A DNA stretch of 61,141 nt from the NCBI GenBank assembly GCA_016795425.1, contig JAEUHG010000047.1, positions 1-61,141 on the forward strand, given 5' to 3'. The notes beneath the pieces are model-generated. The model worked only from the letters and a program-made list of their open reading frames with translations, was not told the origin of the DNA and did not search any database. The DNA comes from Verrucomicrobiales bacterium. GTDB taxonomy: Bacteria > Verrucomicrobiota > Verrucomicrobiia > Limisphaerales > CAIMTB01. The translations under genes were made by a program, and so were the position numbers. This document shows positions 28,498 to 37,274 of this stretch, piece after piece; position 1 is the first letter of the stretch; every line of letters starts with the position of its first letter.

Positions 28498-29958
28498 CTA
28501 CGCAAGCACTTCGTTCACCACCTTGCCCGCAACGTCGGTCAGACGGAAATCACGCCCCTGAAACCGATACGTCAGACGCTCGTGGTCGATGCCCAGACAA
28601 TGAAGCAGGGTGGCATGCACATCATGGATGTGCACCCCTCCGCTGACGATGTTGTAGGCCAGTTCGTCGGTCTCACCATGCACGAACCCCGACTTCACCC
28701 CACCGCCCGCCATCCAAATGGAGTAGCACCGGGGATGATGGTCCCTTCCAAAACTCTCCCTCCTGAGCTCTCCCTGGCAGTAACTGGTTCTGCCAAACTC
28801 CCCACCCCACACCACCAACGTGTCATCCAGCAGTCCGCGTCGCTTCAGATCGGTCACCAGGGCCGCGCTCGCCTGGTCGGTTAGCTTCGCCTGGGTCCTT
28901 ATTCCGTCCGGCAATCCGCCATGGTGGTCCCAATCGCGGTGGATGAGCTTCACGAATCGCACCCCCCGCTCCACCAATCGCCGGGCCAGCAGACAGTTGT
29001 TGGCGAAGGACGCTTCCCCCGGCTTCGCCCCATAGAGTTCCAGCGTCTCCGCCGGTTCCTGGGAGATATCCATGAGCTCCGGCACGCTGGTTTGCATGCG
29101 AAACGCCATCTCATAGGCCTGAATGCGCGTTTCAATCTCCGGATCTCCGACCGCCTGCAACTTCTCCCGGTTCAGCGCTTGAACGTCGTCCAGCATCGCC
29201 CGGCGCGTCTCCGGCCCGATTCCCGGAGGATTGGAAAAGAACAGCACCGGATCACCCGCGCCGCGAAATTGAACCCCCTGGTGGCGGCTCGGCAGAAAGC
29301 CCGATCCCCAATACCGCGTCTGCAACGACTGTCCGCCTCGTCCCGACAACAACACGATAAACGCCGGCAAATCCTGGTTCTCGCTGCCCAACCCGTAGCT
29401 CACCCAGGCCCCCAACGTCGGCCGACCAGGCTGCTGATGACCACAAAAGAGATAGGTCACGGCGGGATCGTGATTGATCGGATCCGTGTGCACCGCCCGC
29501 AGCAAACAGATCTCATCCGCGACCTTCGCCAAATGCGGCAGCACCTCCGACAGCTCCATTCCACAGCGCCCCTGACGCGCAAACTTGAACGGCGATCCGA
29601 CGCAAAACAGGTTCTTCTGGCCGCTGGTCATTCCGGTGATGCGCTGCCCCATGCGGATCGAGTCGGGCAAATCCACGCCGGTCATCTCGACCAATTTGGG
29701 TTTGGGATCGAAGAGGTCGATGTGCGAAGGCGCACCGGATTGAAACAGGTAGATCACCCGCTTGGCCTTGGGAGGCCGATGCAGGGTTGAAAGCACTCCC
29801 CGAGAATGGGCCGTCGATCCCAGGGCGTCGCGCCCCAGCAGGGAGGCCAGCGCCATCGATCCCAAGCCCAGCCCGCTCCTCCCGAAAAACGCTCGACGCG
29901 TCATGGTCCCGGAGTCCGGATCCGCCATCCCATCGCCCCTCTTCAAGAACGTCGGCAT
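28498..29958 (-). CDS. DUF1501 domain protein, Tat-exported
   Basis: A 486-residue protein of the DUF1501 family, which has an alkaline phosphatase/sulfatase-like fold and is abundant in Planctomycetes and Verrucomicrobia. The signal MTRRAFFGRSGLGLGSMALAS has a twin-arginine motif. Typical segments include IYLFQSGAPSHIDLFDPKP, LPHLAKVADEICLLRAVHTD and VVWGGEFGRT near the C terminus. The ATG at 29958 has AGGAG 7 bases upstream and begins 13 bases after the stop of the DUF1553 gene, so these two are an operon pair, as usual for this family. The substrate is unknown. Confidence 0.88.
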   Translation of the reverse strand: MPTFLKRGDGMADPDSGTMTRRAFFGRSGLGLGSMALASLLGRDALGSTAHSRGVLSTLHRPPKAKRVIYLFQSGAPSHIDLFDPKPKLVEMTGVDLPDSIRMGQRITGMTSGQKNLFCVGSPFKFARQGRCGMELSEVLPHLAKVADEICLLRAVHTDPINHDPAVTYLFCGHQQPGRPTLGAWVSYGLGSENQDLPAFIVLLSGRGGQSLQTRYWGSGFLPSRHQGVQFRGAGDPVLFFSNPPGIGPETRRAMLDDVQALNREKLQAVGDPEIETRIQAYEMAFRMQTSVPELMDISQEPAETLELYGAKPGEASFANNCLLARRLVERGVRFVKLIHRDWDHHGGLPDGIRTQAKLTDQASAALVTDLKRRGLLDDTLVVWGGEFGRTSYCQGELRRESFGRDHHPRCYSIWMAGGGVKSGFVHGETDELAYNIVSGGVHIHDVHATLLHCLGIDHERLTYRFQGRDFRLTDVAGKVVNEVLA

Positions 29959-29965
29959 AGACAGT

Positions 29966-29970
29966 CTCCT
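29966..29970 (-). promoter_or_regulatory. Ribosome binding site of the DUF1501 gene
   Basis: AGGAG on the minus strand, 7 bases before ATG 29958 and just past the stop of the upstream DUF1553 gene at 29972-29974. It decides between this start and the longer open frame that begins inside the upstream gene. Confidence 0.7.
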
Positions 29971-29971
29971 C

Positions 29972-32900
29972 TCATCCGCGCGTGATCGTTTCATCCAGGT
30001 TCAACAGGGTGTTCGCCACCACCGTCCACGCCGCCAATTCCGCGATATCGACGTCCACCGGCGGCGTCGAGGCACCGACATGAATCAATCGATTCGCCGA
30101 TTCCCGATCGCCGGCGAACCGCTTGAATTCCCGCGTACAGGCGGCCGCCAGCACCGCTCGCTCGCTCGGCGTTGGATCCCGCCCCAAAACCAACCGAAAC
30201 GCGTAACGCAGGCGGGCGTCGGTGTCCGGACCGCCCTTGGCCAGAATGCGCTGGGCCAAGGCCCGCGCGGCTTCCACGTAGACCGGATCGTTCAACAGCG
30301 CCAACGCCTGCAGCGGTGTATTCGTCCTTGGCCGGCGCACGGTACAAACCTCGCGACTGGGCGCGTCGAACACCGTAAAGGCCGCGTACGGAATGGATCG
30401 GCGCCAATAGGTGTAGAGTCCGCGCCGATAGTTGTCCGGACCCACGCTCTGCACATAATCCCGTGTCCCTTCAAAGGAAACTTGCCCCCACAATCCCGGC
30501 GGTTGGTAGGGAAAGACACTGGGCCCCCCAACTTGCGGATTCATGAGACCGCTCGCCGCCAGGGCCACGTCCCGAATGTTCTCCGCATCCAGACGAAATC
30601 GCGGACCACGAGCCATCAGACGGTTCTCCGGGTCCCGATCCAGGACCTCCTGAGTCACCCGAGTGTTTTGCCGATAGGTCGCCGACGTCACCAAGAGACG
30701 TTGCATGGCCTTGATGTCCCACCCGGTCCGGACGAACTCCGTCGCCAACCAATCCAGCAGTTCGGGGTGGCTCGGCCATTCACCTTGGGCTCCAAAATCC
30801 TCGGAAGACTTCACCAAGCCCGTTCCGAAATAGCGCTGCCAATACTGGTTCACCACCACGCGCGAGGTCAGTGGATGACGCGGATCCGTCAACCAACGGG
30901 CCAATCCCAACCGGTTCCGCGGCAAACCCTCGCCCCACGGAAACAGCCTCGACGGCACGCCTGCGGAGACTTTCTCCCCCTTCTGGTCGTACTGCCCGCG
31001 AATCCGCACCTGGGTCTCGCGCGTCGGGCTCGATTCCCGCATCACCATCGCGGTCGGCCAACTCCTTCGCTCGTCGTCCCGTTCCTTTCGCTTGGCCGCA
31101 AGCAGGCGCTTCGCCTCCTTTGCCTCGGGGATCGAACGCTCGCGATAGAACCGACGCAACTCCAGGCGCTGCGCCGGCGTCATCCCTTCCGTTCCGCCTT
31201 CCAGGCTCAACAACATCCGTATGGAATCGGGCAGATCGACGAATTCCGGAAAGGTATCCGCACGGGTTGCCATCCACCGATAGCGCCGCCCTGTCTCGAC
31301 ATCATCCCCGACCGCCCCCGTCGTCAGGCGCACCTCCAATTCCGTGCCGTGGCGGAATCCGAACCGTTCCGCCGTCCTGAAATACGCGGTCGCCTGGGAT
31401 GTTCCTTTCCCTCCAGGCTGCCAAGCCGTCTCCGGACGCCGGTCAATGGCGCCCGCTATGGGATGATCCCCCGAACTCGGGTTGGCCGCCGCACCGCTGA
31501 TTTCGATCGGCACCTCGAGAACCGGTCCACCCAACACCTGCAGCATCGCATGCGGGCCATTCTCGCCCGTCACGTATTTCACCAGCAGCCGGTTCTCGCC
31601 CGGCTGCAGCCAGAGCCGAACTCGATCCCGCGCCATGGCTGTTTTGGGATCCGGCGTCCCCGCTCCCGTATGGATCGGCCTCTCATTGAGCCAAACTCGC
31701 ACCCCGTATCGGTGACCCAGTTCCACCTCCACAATCACGGCGTCCTTCGCGATCACCTGGCGCGCTGCATATACCGCGCCGGGCTTTCCTTCGAACGTCC
31801 AATCCTTGCCATCGATCAACTCCGCCCGCTGCGACCAGCGCCGTCGTCCCTCGTCGTAAACCGCCGAGCGATCGGTATTTCTTTCAGGACCAAACTCGCG
31901 ATCGAAGGCTTCTTTCGGTGCGTTGGCTGGAAAAGGGCCCACCCATTGCCACGGTCCCCATTGTGGCTCGACATAGCCGCGAGCCTCGGCCGCCGGATCC
32001 GACGCCCGGGCGATCACTTCGAGGGCTGCAAGACGGTACGGAGGAAGCGTTGGCCGCGATTCGCCGTCCGTGCTCACCTCCAAGCGCAGACCCGCAAGGT
32101 CACGAGAAGTGGTGCGAAAGGTTAGCACTTGATCGGGTCCCGAGTTGGTCCGTCGCTCGAAAGCCAAGGTCCCGTCGTCGCGCTGCACCCATGCACCCGG
32201 ACTTCCCCCGGCCGCTGTCTTCAGTCCCAACGGTTCCCACCCGCGCACGATCCCTTCCCTATGCCGGTCCTCCCAGGCGCTCAAGTCCCTGTCCCAGTCG
32301 GGGTTTGCCGATTCCAGCATCATTCGCTCGGCGGTTTCCAAACTCGCCACTTCGCGATCCAGCTGATCCGCGCGCGCCCGCTGCTCAGGAGTCTCCAACG
32401 TGATCCGGGGCACCGGATTCAATTCCTCCGCGTCCAACCCGTTCTCCGGTGTATCGAAAAAGAACGCGAAGAACTGGTAGTATTCCTTCTGCGTGATGGG
32501 GTCGTATTTGTGGTCGTGACACTCGGCACACGCCATCGAAGTGCCCAGCCAGACCCGGGCGGTGGTGTCCACCCTCCCGACCGCGTACTTGACGATGTAC
32601 TCCTCAGGCAAAGCACCGCCTTCTGAGGTCGTCATCTCGTTCCGATGAAAACCGGTCGCGATCAACTGATCGCGTGTCGGCGACGGCATCAAATCGCCCG
32701 CCAACTGTTCCACCGTGAATTGATCAAACGGCTGGTTCTCGTTGAACGCGCGGATCACCCAGTCCCGCCACCGCCACAAGTCGCGATGCCGGTCATGATG
32801 GTAGCCCTGGGTCTCCCCGTAGCGCGCCAAATCCAACCACTGCTGCGCCATGCGCTCGCCGTAGTGCTTCGACGACAGCAATCGATCGACCACCTTGTCG

Positions 32901-33568
32901 TAAGCCTTGTCCTCCGGGTCCGCCAGAAAGGCCTCCAATTCCTCCACCGTCGGTGGCAGTCCGGTAAGGTCCAAGGTGACCCGTCGAAGCAGTCGTTCCT
33001 TCGAAGCCTCCGGCTGCGGCGTCAATCCCTCCTTCTCCAATCGAGCCAGCACAAACCGATCGACGTCGTTCTTCGGCCACGCGGATCGCTTCACCGCCGG
33101 CGGTTCGTGGCGAACAGGCGCGAGATAGGCCCAGTGCCCCTCGAACTTCGCCCCCTCCGCAATCCATCGACTCAGAAGGCTGATCTGGTGTTCGCTAAGC
33201 GGCTTCTTGGTCTCGTCCGGCGGCATGCGGTCGGCCGCGTCATGCGTCCGAATTCGCGCCAGCAATTCGCTGTTCTCAGGACTCCCAGGAACGACTGCCA
33301 CTTTGCCGGATTTCGCCGGCTTGCGGGCCTCGTCCTCAAGATCCAGACGCAACCCCGACTTCCGCGTCTTCTCGTCGGGACCGTGGCAGGCAAAACAATG
33401 GTCCGAGAGAATGGGACGGATATCCTGGTTGAAGGATACCGCTTTGGCGGATGCATCCAGGTCGTTCGCATTCGCGACCCTGAATGCCGTCGCCAGGACG
33501 GCCAGCATGCCCGCCCCCTTTCGCCCCCAATTCCCTACGCCAAATCGGAACAAGGGAATAGCGATCAC
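29972..33568 (-). CDS. Planctomycete-type cytochrome/DUF1549/DUF1553 protein
   Basis: A 1198-residue exported protein. After a signal-like start comes a c-type cytochrome domain of the PSD1 kind, with heme motif CFACH (C58, C61, H62) in ILSDHCFACHGPDEKTR. DUF1549 follows from about residue 150 (KNDVDRFVLARLEKEGL and VDRLLSSKHYGERMAQQWLD), with CAECHDHKYDPI as a second Cys-x2-Cys-His. A middle segment includes a likely carbohydrate-binding region, and the C-terminal DUF1553 carries NRLGLARWLTDPRHPLTSRV. The start is a GTG at 33568; the ATG at 33508 would leave the signal with no basic end. It is paired with a DUF1501 protein and is probably periplasmic or surface-bound; its reaction is unknown. 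Confidence 0.88.
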   Translation of the reverse strand: MIAIPLFRFGVGNWGRKGAGMLAVLATAFRVANANDLDASAKAVSFNQDIRPILSDHCFACHGPDEKTRKSGLRLDLEDEARKPAKSGKVAVVPGSPENSELLARIRTHDAADRMPPDETKKPLSEHQISLLSRWIAEGAKFEGHWAYLAPVRHEPPAVKRSAWPKNDVDRFVLARLEKEGLTPQPEASKERLLRRVTLDLTGLPPTVEELEAFLADPEDKAYDKVVDRLLSSKHYGERMAQQWLDLARYGETQGYHHDRHRDLWRWRDWVIRAFNENQPFDQFTVEQLAGDLMPSPTRDQLIATGFHRNEMTTSEGGALPEEYIVKYAVGRVDTTARVWLGTSMACAECHDHKYDPITQKEYYQFFAFFFDTPENGLDAEELNPVPRITLETPEQRARADQLDREVASLETAERMMLESANPDWDRDLSAWEDRHREGIVRGWEPLGLKTAAGGSPGAWVQRDDGTLAFERRTNSGPDQVLTFRTTSRDLAGLRLEVSTDGESRPTLPPYRLAALEVIARASDPAAEARGYVEPQWGPWQWVGPFPANAPKEAFDREFGPERNTDRSAVYDEGRRRWSQRAELIDGKDWTFEGKPGAVYAARQVIAKDAVIVEVELGHRYGVRVWLNERPIHTGAGTPDPKTAMARDRVRLWLQPGENRLLVKYVTGENGPHAMLQVLGGPVLEVPIEISGAAANPSSGDHPIAGAIDRRPETAWQPGGKGTSQATAYFRTAERFGFRHGTELEVRLTTGAVGDDVETGRRYRWMATRADTFPEFVDLPDSIRMLLSLEGGTEGMTPAQRLELRRFYRERSIPEAKEAKRLLAAKRKERDDERRSWPTAMVMRESSPTRETQVRIRGQYDQKGEKVSAGVPSRLFPWGEGLPRNRLGLARWLTDPRHPLTSRVVVNQYWQRYFGTGLVKSSEDFGAQGEWPSHPELLDWLATEFVRTGWDIKAMQRLLVTSATYRQNTRVTQEVLDRDPENRLMARGPRFRLDAENIRDVALAASGLMNPQVGGPSVFPYQPPGLWGQVSFEGTRDYVQSVGPDNYRRGLYTYWRRSIPYAAFTVFDAPSREVCTVRRPRTNTPLQALALLNDPVYVEAARALAQRILAKGGPDTDARLRYAFRLVLGRDPTPSERAVLAAACTREFKRFAGDRESANRLIHVGASTPPVDVDIAELAAWTVVANTLLNLDETITRG

Positions 33569-33614
33569 GCGGCGTCGAATGATGGAGCCTCAGGGTCGAA
33601 CGCGCCCATTCGAC

Positions 33615-34481
33615 TCACGGGAGTGGCTTCCAGGTCAGGTGTTTGTACCGGTCGTAAACCCAGCGGAAATCCCGGTTTTTGCCGTTGCCGCCCGACCAAT
33701 TGAAAATGCCGGAGTCGCCTGCGGCCGCACGGGTCGCCGCGCTGACGGTCGTGCCTTCCAACCACTTCTTCAGCTCGGCATGGCCGTCGGCGAACGCGAT
33801 GGTGCTGACGTTGCCGTGGAAGATCGCGAACGGATCGATCCAACCCGGCGGACTCGTGCTGAGCACCCACGTACCGAGATTGTAGTTCCGGGGGTCCGAC
33901 TCCTCGATGAACACCATCGACATCGAGGCTTCGGAAACCTGAGCCATCTTGGTGAAGTTGTCGGTGCCCCACCCTGTCAGTCCGCTCATGCCGTTGGCCT
34001 TCGAGTAGCTGTCATAGGCCCAGCCTCGACCCGGCTTCAACCGCTTGGTGCGCAAATCTCCCGGGCAATGGTACGAGCCGTAGGAGGCGGCGTACTTGGT
34101 CAGCGGTGAATTGCTGAGTCCATTATACACACGCTGCATCGCCTGGTCGAAAGTGATGCCTGTGGTGATGTCCGGAGTAGGGCCCCGCCAGAACCCACCG
34201 GCATAGAGTTCCACCTGCACCCCCCTCTGGTCCCTCCATTGGGTGCTCAGCATCCGGTCCTCGCTGTCATCGGCGTACAACAGCCAAGCCAGGGTCAGCT
34301 GCTTCTGGTTGTTCAAACAGGCCGCGCCGGTGGCCTTGGCTTTGGCCTTGCCCAAGGCTGGCAACAACATGCTGGCCAGAATCGCGATGATCGCGATCAC
34401 CACCAGCAATTCGATCAACGTAAACGCCGCGGCGACCCGGCCGCCGGTCCTCGACCGCCAATTATTGAGCAGGGATCTCAT
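33615..34481 (-). CDS. Pseudopilin with H-X9-DG domain (copy 2)
   Basis: A 288-residue prepilin-type protein. A basic leader ends at AAAF, followed by the cleavage/methylation helix [19 protein letters not shown]. The globular part has a cysteine pair (CLNN, CPGD) and the [13 protein letters not shown] stretch that gives the H-X9-DG name used for this Planctomycete/Verrucomicrobial family. These resemble type II secretion or type IV pilus minor subunits, but their assembly system is not in the window. It lies 9 bases downstream of a second, very similar gene. Confidence 0.88.
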   Translation of the reverse strand: MRSLLNNWRSRTGGRVAAAFTLIELLVVIAIIAILASMLLPALGKAKAKATGAACLNNQKQLTLAWLLYADDSEDRMLSTQWRDQRGVQVELYAGGFWRGPTPDITTGITFDQAMQRVYNGLSNSPLTKYAASYGSYHCPGDLRTKRLKPGRGWAYDSYSKANGMSGLTGWGTDNFTKMAQVSEASMSMVFIEESDPRNYNLGTWVLSTSPPGWIDPFAIFHGNVSTIAFADGHAELKKWLEGTTVSAATRAAAGDSGIFNWSGGNGKNRDFRWVYDRYKHLTWKPLP

Positions 34482-34490
34482 AAACCTTGA

Positions 34491-35336
34491 TCAGGGAAGT
34501 GCCTTCCATTTCACGTGCTTGTACCGGTCGTAAACCCAGCGGAAGTCCCGGTTCTTTCCGGTGCCCCCCGCCCAATAAAAGCTCTGCTTGCCGTTAGCCG
34601 AGTCCGTGGCCGCCTTGATGGTCGTACCTTCCAACCACCGCTTCAATTCCGCATGCCCATCGGCGAAGGCGAACGTGCTGACGCTCCCGTGGAAGATGGC
34701 AAACGGATCCACCCAGCCCGGCGGATTCACGTCGATCACCCAGGTGCCGTTGTTGTAGCTGCGCGGATCCGCTTCCTCGATGAACACCATCGATTGCGAT
34801 GCCTCCGTGAGCTGGGCTTGCTTCGTGAAGACCTCGATGCCGCCCCAAGCGATGCCGTTCATCCCGTCCGCCTTCGAATAGGAATCATACGCCCAGCCCG
34901 CCCCCGGACGGAGCCTCTTGGTTCGGAGATCCCCCGGACAATGATAGGAACCGTAAGCCGCCGCATATTTGGTGAGCGGCGAATTGCTCAAACCATTGTA
35001 GACGCGCTGCAGTGCCACATCCAATTTGATGCCGGTACTGATGTCCGGCTGCGGTCCGCGCCAAAATCCGCCAGCGTACAGATCCACCCGGCCCCTGCCG
35101 TCGTTCCAAACCGTCGGCAGGATCTTGTCCTCCGAATCATCGGCGTAAAGCAGCCACGCCAAGGTCAGTTGCTTCTGGTTGTTCAAACAGGCCGAGCCGG
35201 TCGCCTTCGCCTTGGCCTTCCCCAGTGCGGGCAAAAGCATGCTCGCCAGGATGGCGATGATGGCAATCACCACCAGCAGCTCGATCAATGTGAAGGCCCG
35301 CAGCCAATGCCGCCGTATATGACAAGGAGGTCGCAT
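34491..35336 (-). CDS. Pseudopilin with H-X9-DG domain (copy 1)
   Basis: A 281-residue paralogue of the gene that follows it. By eye about three quarters of positions match, including the whole N-terminal helix and long blocks such as [16 protein letters not shown] and [20 protein letters not shown] ends. The differences cluster in the leader, in the loop after the first 80 residues and near residue 250. The ATG at 35336 starts a short basic leader ([15 protein letters not shown]); the frame extends upstream but is not pilin-like there. It is the first gene of the tandem pair and divergent from the M28 peptidase, 222 bases away. Confidence 0.88.
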   Translation of the reverse strand: MRPPCHIRRHWLRAFTLIELLVVIAIIAILASMLLPALGKAKAKATGSACLNNQKQLTLAWLLYADDSEDKILPTVWNDGRGRVDLYAGGFWRGPQPDISTGIKLDVALQRVYNGLSNSPLTKYAAAYGSYHCPGDLRTKRLRPGAGWAYDSYSKADGMNGIAWGGIEVFTKQAQLTEASQSMVFIEEADPRSYNNGTWVIDVNPPGWVDPFAIFHGSVSTFAFADGHAELKRWLEGTTIKAATDSANGKQSFYWAGGTGKNRDFRWVYDRYKHVKWKALP

Positions 35337-35558
35337 GGATTTGTTTGAATTCGATCGCTGTTCCCCAGCGCCAATGCCCCGCCGCACACCAAGGGCCTGA
35401 CGCTCGTGATTCTGATGTGTTGGTTTAGCGGGTTCGATCACCGATGGGAACGCTCTTTTTCGACGCACACCCATTTCAGCCTCTCCACCCGCCGTTCCTG
35501 AGCCGGTCGTCGATCTCGGATTGCCCATTGGACCTTCCTCCCCGAACATTTCGCCGCC

Positions 35559-37256
35559 ATGCCGCGCCTCCACTCCCCGCACTGGCTCGCCCTCAGTCTC
35601 CTGACGCTCGCCACCCTCGCCGCCGTGGCGGCCGATTCCGATGCCCCCGCTTCGTCCATCCGCCCCGCCGACCTCGAGGATCGCACGCGCATCCTCGCGT
35701 CCGACCGCTTTGAAGGTCGCGCTCCCGGCAGTCGCGGCGAGGAACTCACGGTCCAACACCTCGCCGAATCCTTCCAATCCCTCGGTCTGCAACCCGGGGG
35801 TCGCAATGGGTCCTGGTTCCAGGAGGTCCCCCTCGTCGGCATCCGATCGCTGGTCCTTGCCACTACCTCTCGAAATGGTGCCCGTGAATCCTGGGCGTTC
35901 CCCCAGGACTTCGTGGCCTGGTCACCCCGTATGCAACCGCAGATTCACGTCGAAGCCAGCGAACTCGTCTTCGTCGGCTATGGCGTCGTCGCCCCGGAGT
36001 ATCAATGGAATGATTTCAAGGACGCCGACCTGCGCGGTAAGACGCTGGTAATGCTGGTGAATGATCCGCCGATTCCCGACCCGAAGGACCCTTCCAAACT
36101 CGACCCCACCTTCTTCCGCGGCAACGCCATGACTTACTACGGCCGTTGGACCTACAAGTTCGAGATCGCCGCCGCCAAGGGCGCCGCCGCAGCCTTGGTC
36201 ATCCACGAAACCGGCCCCGCCGGCTATCCCTACTTCGTGGTGATCAACTCGTGGGGCCGCGAAAACTTCGATCTCGCCTCGCCCCGCGGCAACGCCGACA
36301 AACTCGCGGTCGCCGGTTGGCTCAGTCTGGATCGCGCCCGCCAATTGTGTGCCGCCGCCGGCCACGATCTCGCCACCCTGAAACAAAGGGCCCTCCAACC
36401 TGATTTCCGCCCCATACCCCTGGGAATCCAGATCGACCTCAACGTCACCAACACTCTCCGCGAAGTCCGCTCCCGCAATGTCGCCGCCCTCCTCCCGGGA
36501 CAACATCCCGAGCGGAAGAAGGAATTCGTCGTCTACTCGGCGCACTGGGACGGCCTGGGCATCGATGACCGCCTGCCGGGAGACAAGATCTTTAACGGTG
36601 CCCTCGACAATGCCACCGGGGTCGCCGTCCTCCTGGAAATCGCCGAAGCCTACGCGCGCCTGCCCTCCGCCCCCGACCGCAGCGTGCTGTTCCTCGCCCT
36701 CACCGCCGAGGAACAGGGACTGCTCGGTGCCCGTTATTACGCCGAGTTTCCCTTGCACCCCCTCGCCCGCACGCTCGCCAACATCAACATGGACGGCGCC
36801 AATGTGGCCGGACGGCGGGCCGATGTCGGCGTCATCGGTTATGGGCAGTCCACGCTCGAAGATCTGCTTCTCCAAGCCGCCTTGACTCAGGGACGTTCCG
36901 TCCGGCCCGAAGCCGAACCCGAAAAGGGCGGCTTCTTCCGATCGGATCATTTCGAATTCTCCAAGGTCGGCGTTCCGTCGCTCTACCTCGATTCAGCCAG
37001 CGACGAAATCCTCGGACAACCTCCGGGCTACGGGAAGAAACGGCGGGAGGAGTACCGCGAGAACGACTACCACAAGGTCACCGACGAAATGAAACCGTGG
37101 TGGAACTTCGAAGGCGCAGCCGAAGACGCCCGACTGCTGTTCGAGGTCGGCCGCCAGGTCGCCAACCGCTCGACCTGGCCCGCCTGGAAACCCGGCTCCG
37201 AGTTTAAAGCCCGCCGCGAAGCCATCCTGCGCGAAGCCACCGCGGCAACGCCCTGA
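35559..37256 (+). CDS. Secreted M28-family zinc aminopeptidase with PA domain
   Basis: A 565-residue exported peptidase. A signal peptide covers residues 1-25. A PA-type insert (about 110-310) carries [23 protein letters not shown] segments. The catalytic M28 domain follows with all five expected metal ligands or catalytic residues: H329 (SAHWDGLG), D350 (GALDNATG), E384/E385 (TAEEQGLLG), D412 (INMDGA) and H464 (RSDHFEF). Such enzymes trim N-terminal residues from peptides outside the cytoplasm. It is convergent with the M16 gene, 18 bases away. Confidence 0.92.
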   Translation: MPRLHSPHWLALSLLTLATLAAVAADSDAPASSIRPADLEDRTRILASDRFEGRAPGSRGEELTVQHLAESFQSLGLQPGGRNGSWFQEVPLVGIRSLVLATTSRNGARESWAFPQDFVAWSPRMQPQIHVEASELVFVGYGVVAPEYQWNDFKDADLRGKTLVMLVNDPPIPDPKDPSKLDPTFFRGNAMTYYGRWTYKFEIAAAKGAAAALVIHETGPAGYPYFVVINSWGRENFDLASPRGNADKLAVAGWLSLDRARQLCAAAGHDLATLKQRALQPDFRPIPLGIQIDLNVTNTLREVRSRNVAALLPGQHPERKKEFVVYSAHWDGLGIDDRLPGDKIFNGALDNATGVAVLLEIAEAYARLPSAPDRSVLFLALTAEEQGLLGARYYAEFPLHPLARTLANINMDGANVAGRRADVGVIGYGQSTLEDLLLQAALTQGRSVRPEAEPEKGGFFRSDHFEFSKVGVPSLYLDSASDEILGQPPGYGKKRREEYRENDYHKVTDEMKPWWNFEGAAEDARLLFEVGRQVANRSTWPAWKPGSEFKARREAILREATAATP

Positions 37257-37274
37257 CCTGACACCGACTCAGCG

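Noticed and set aside
29762..32125. 787-codon open frame opposite the DUF1501/DUF1553 pair
   Set aside because: It spans the ends of two real genes and reads as Arg/Pro/His-rich low-information sequence.
35325..35331. AGGAGG-like ribosome site near the pseudopilin start
   Set aside because: It lies on the plus strand, inside and antisense to the minus-strand gene; no plus-strand gene begins there.
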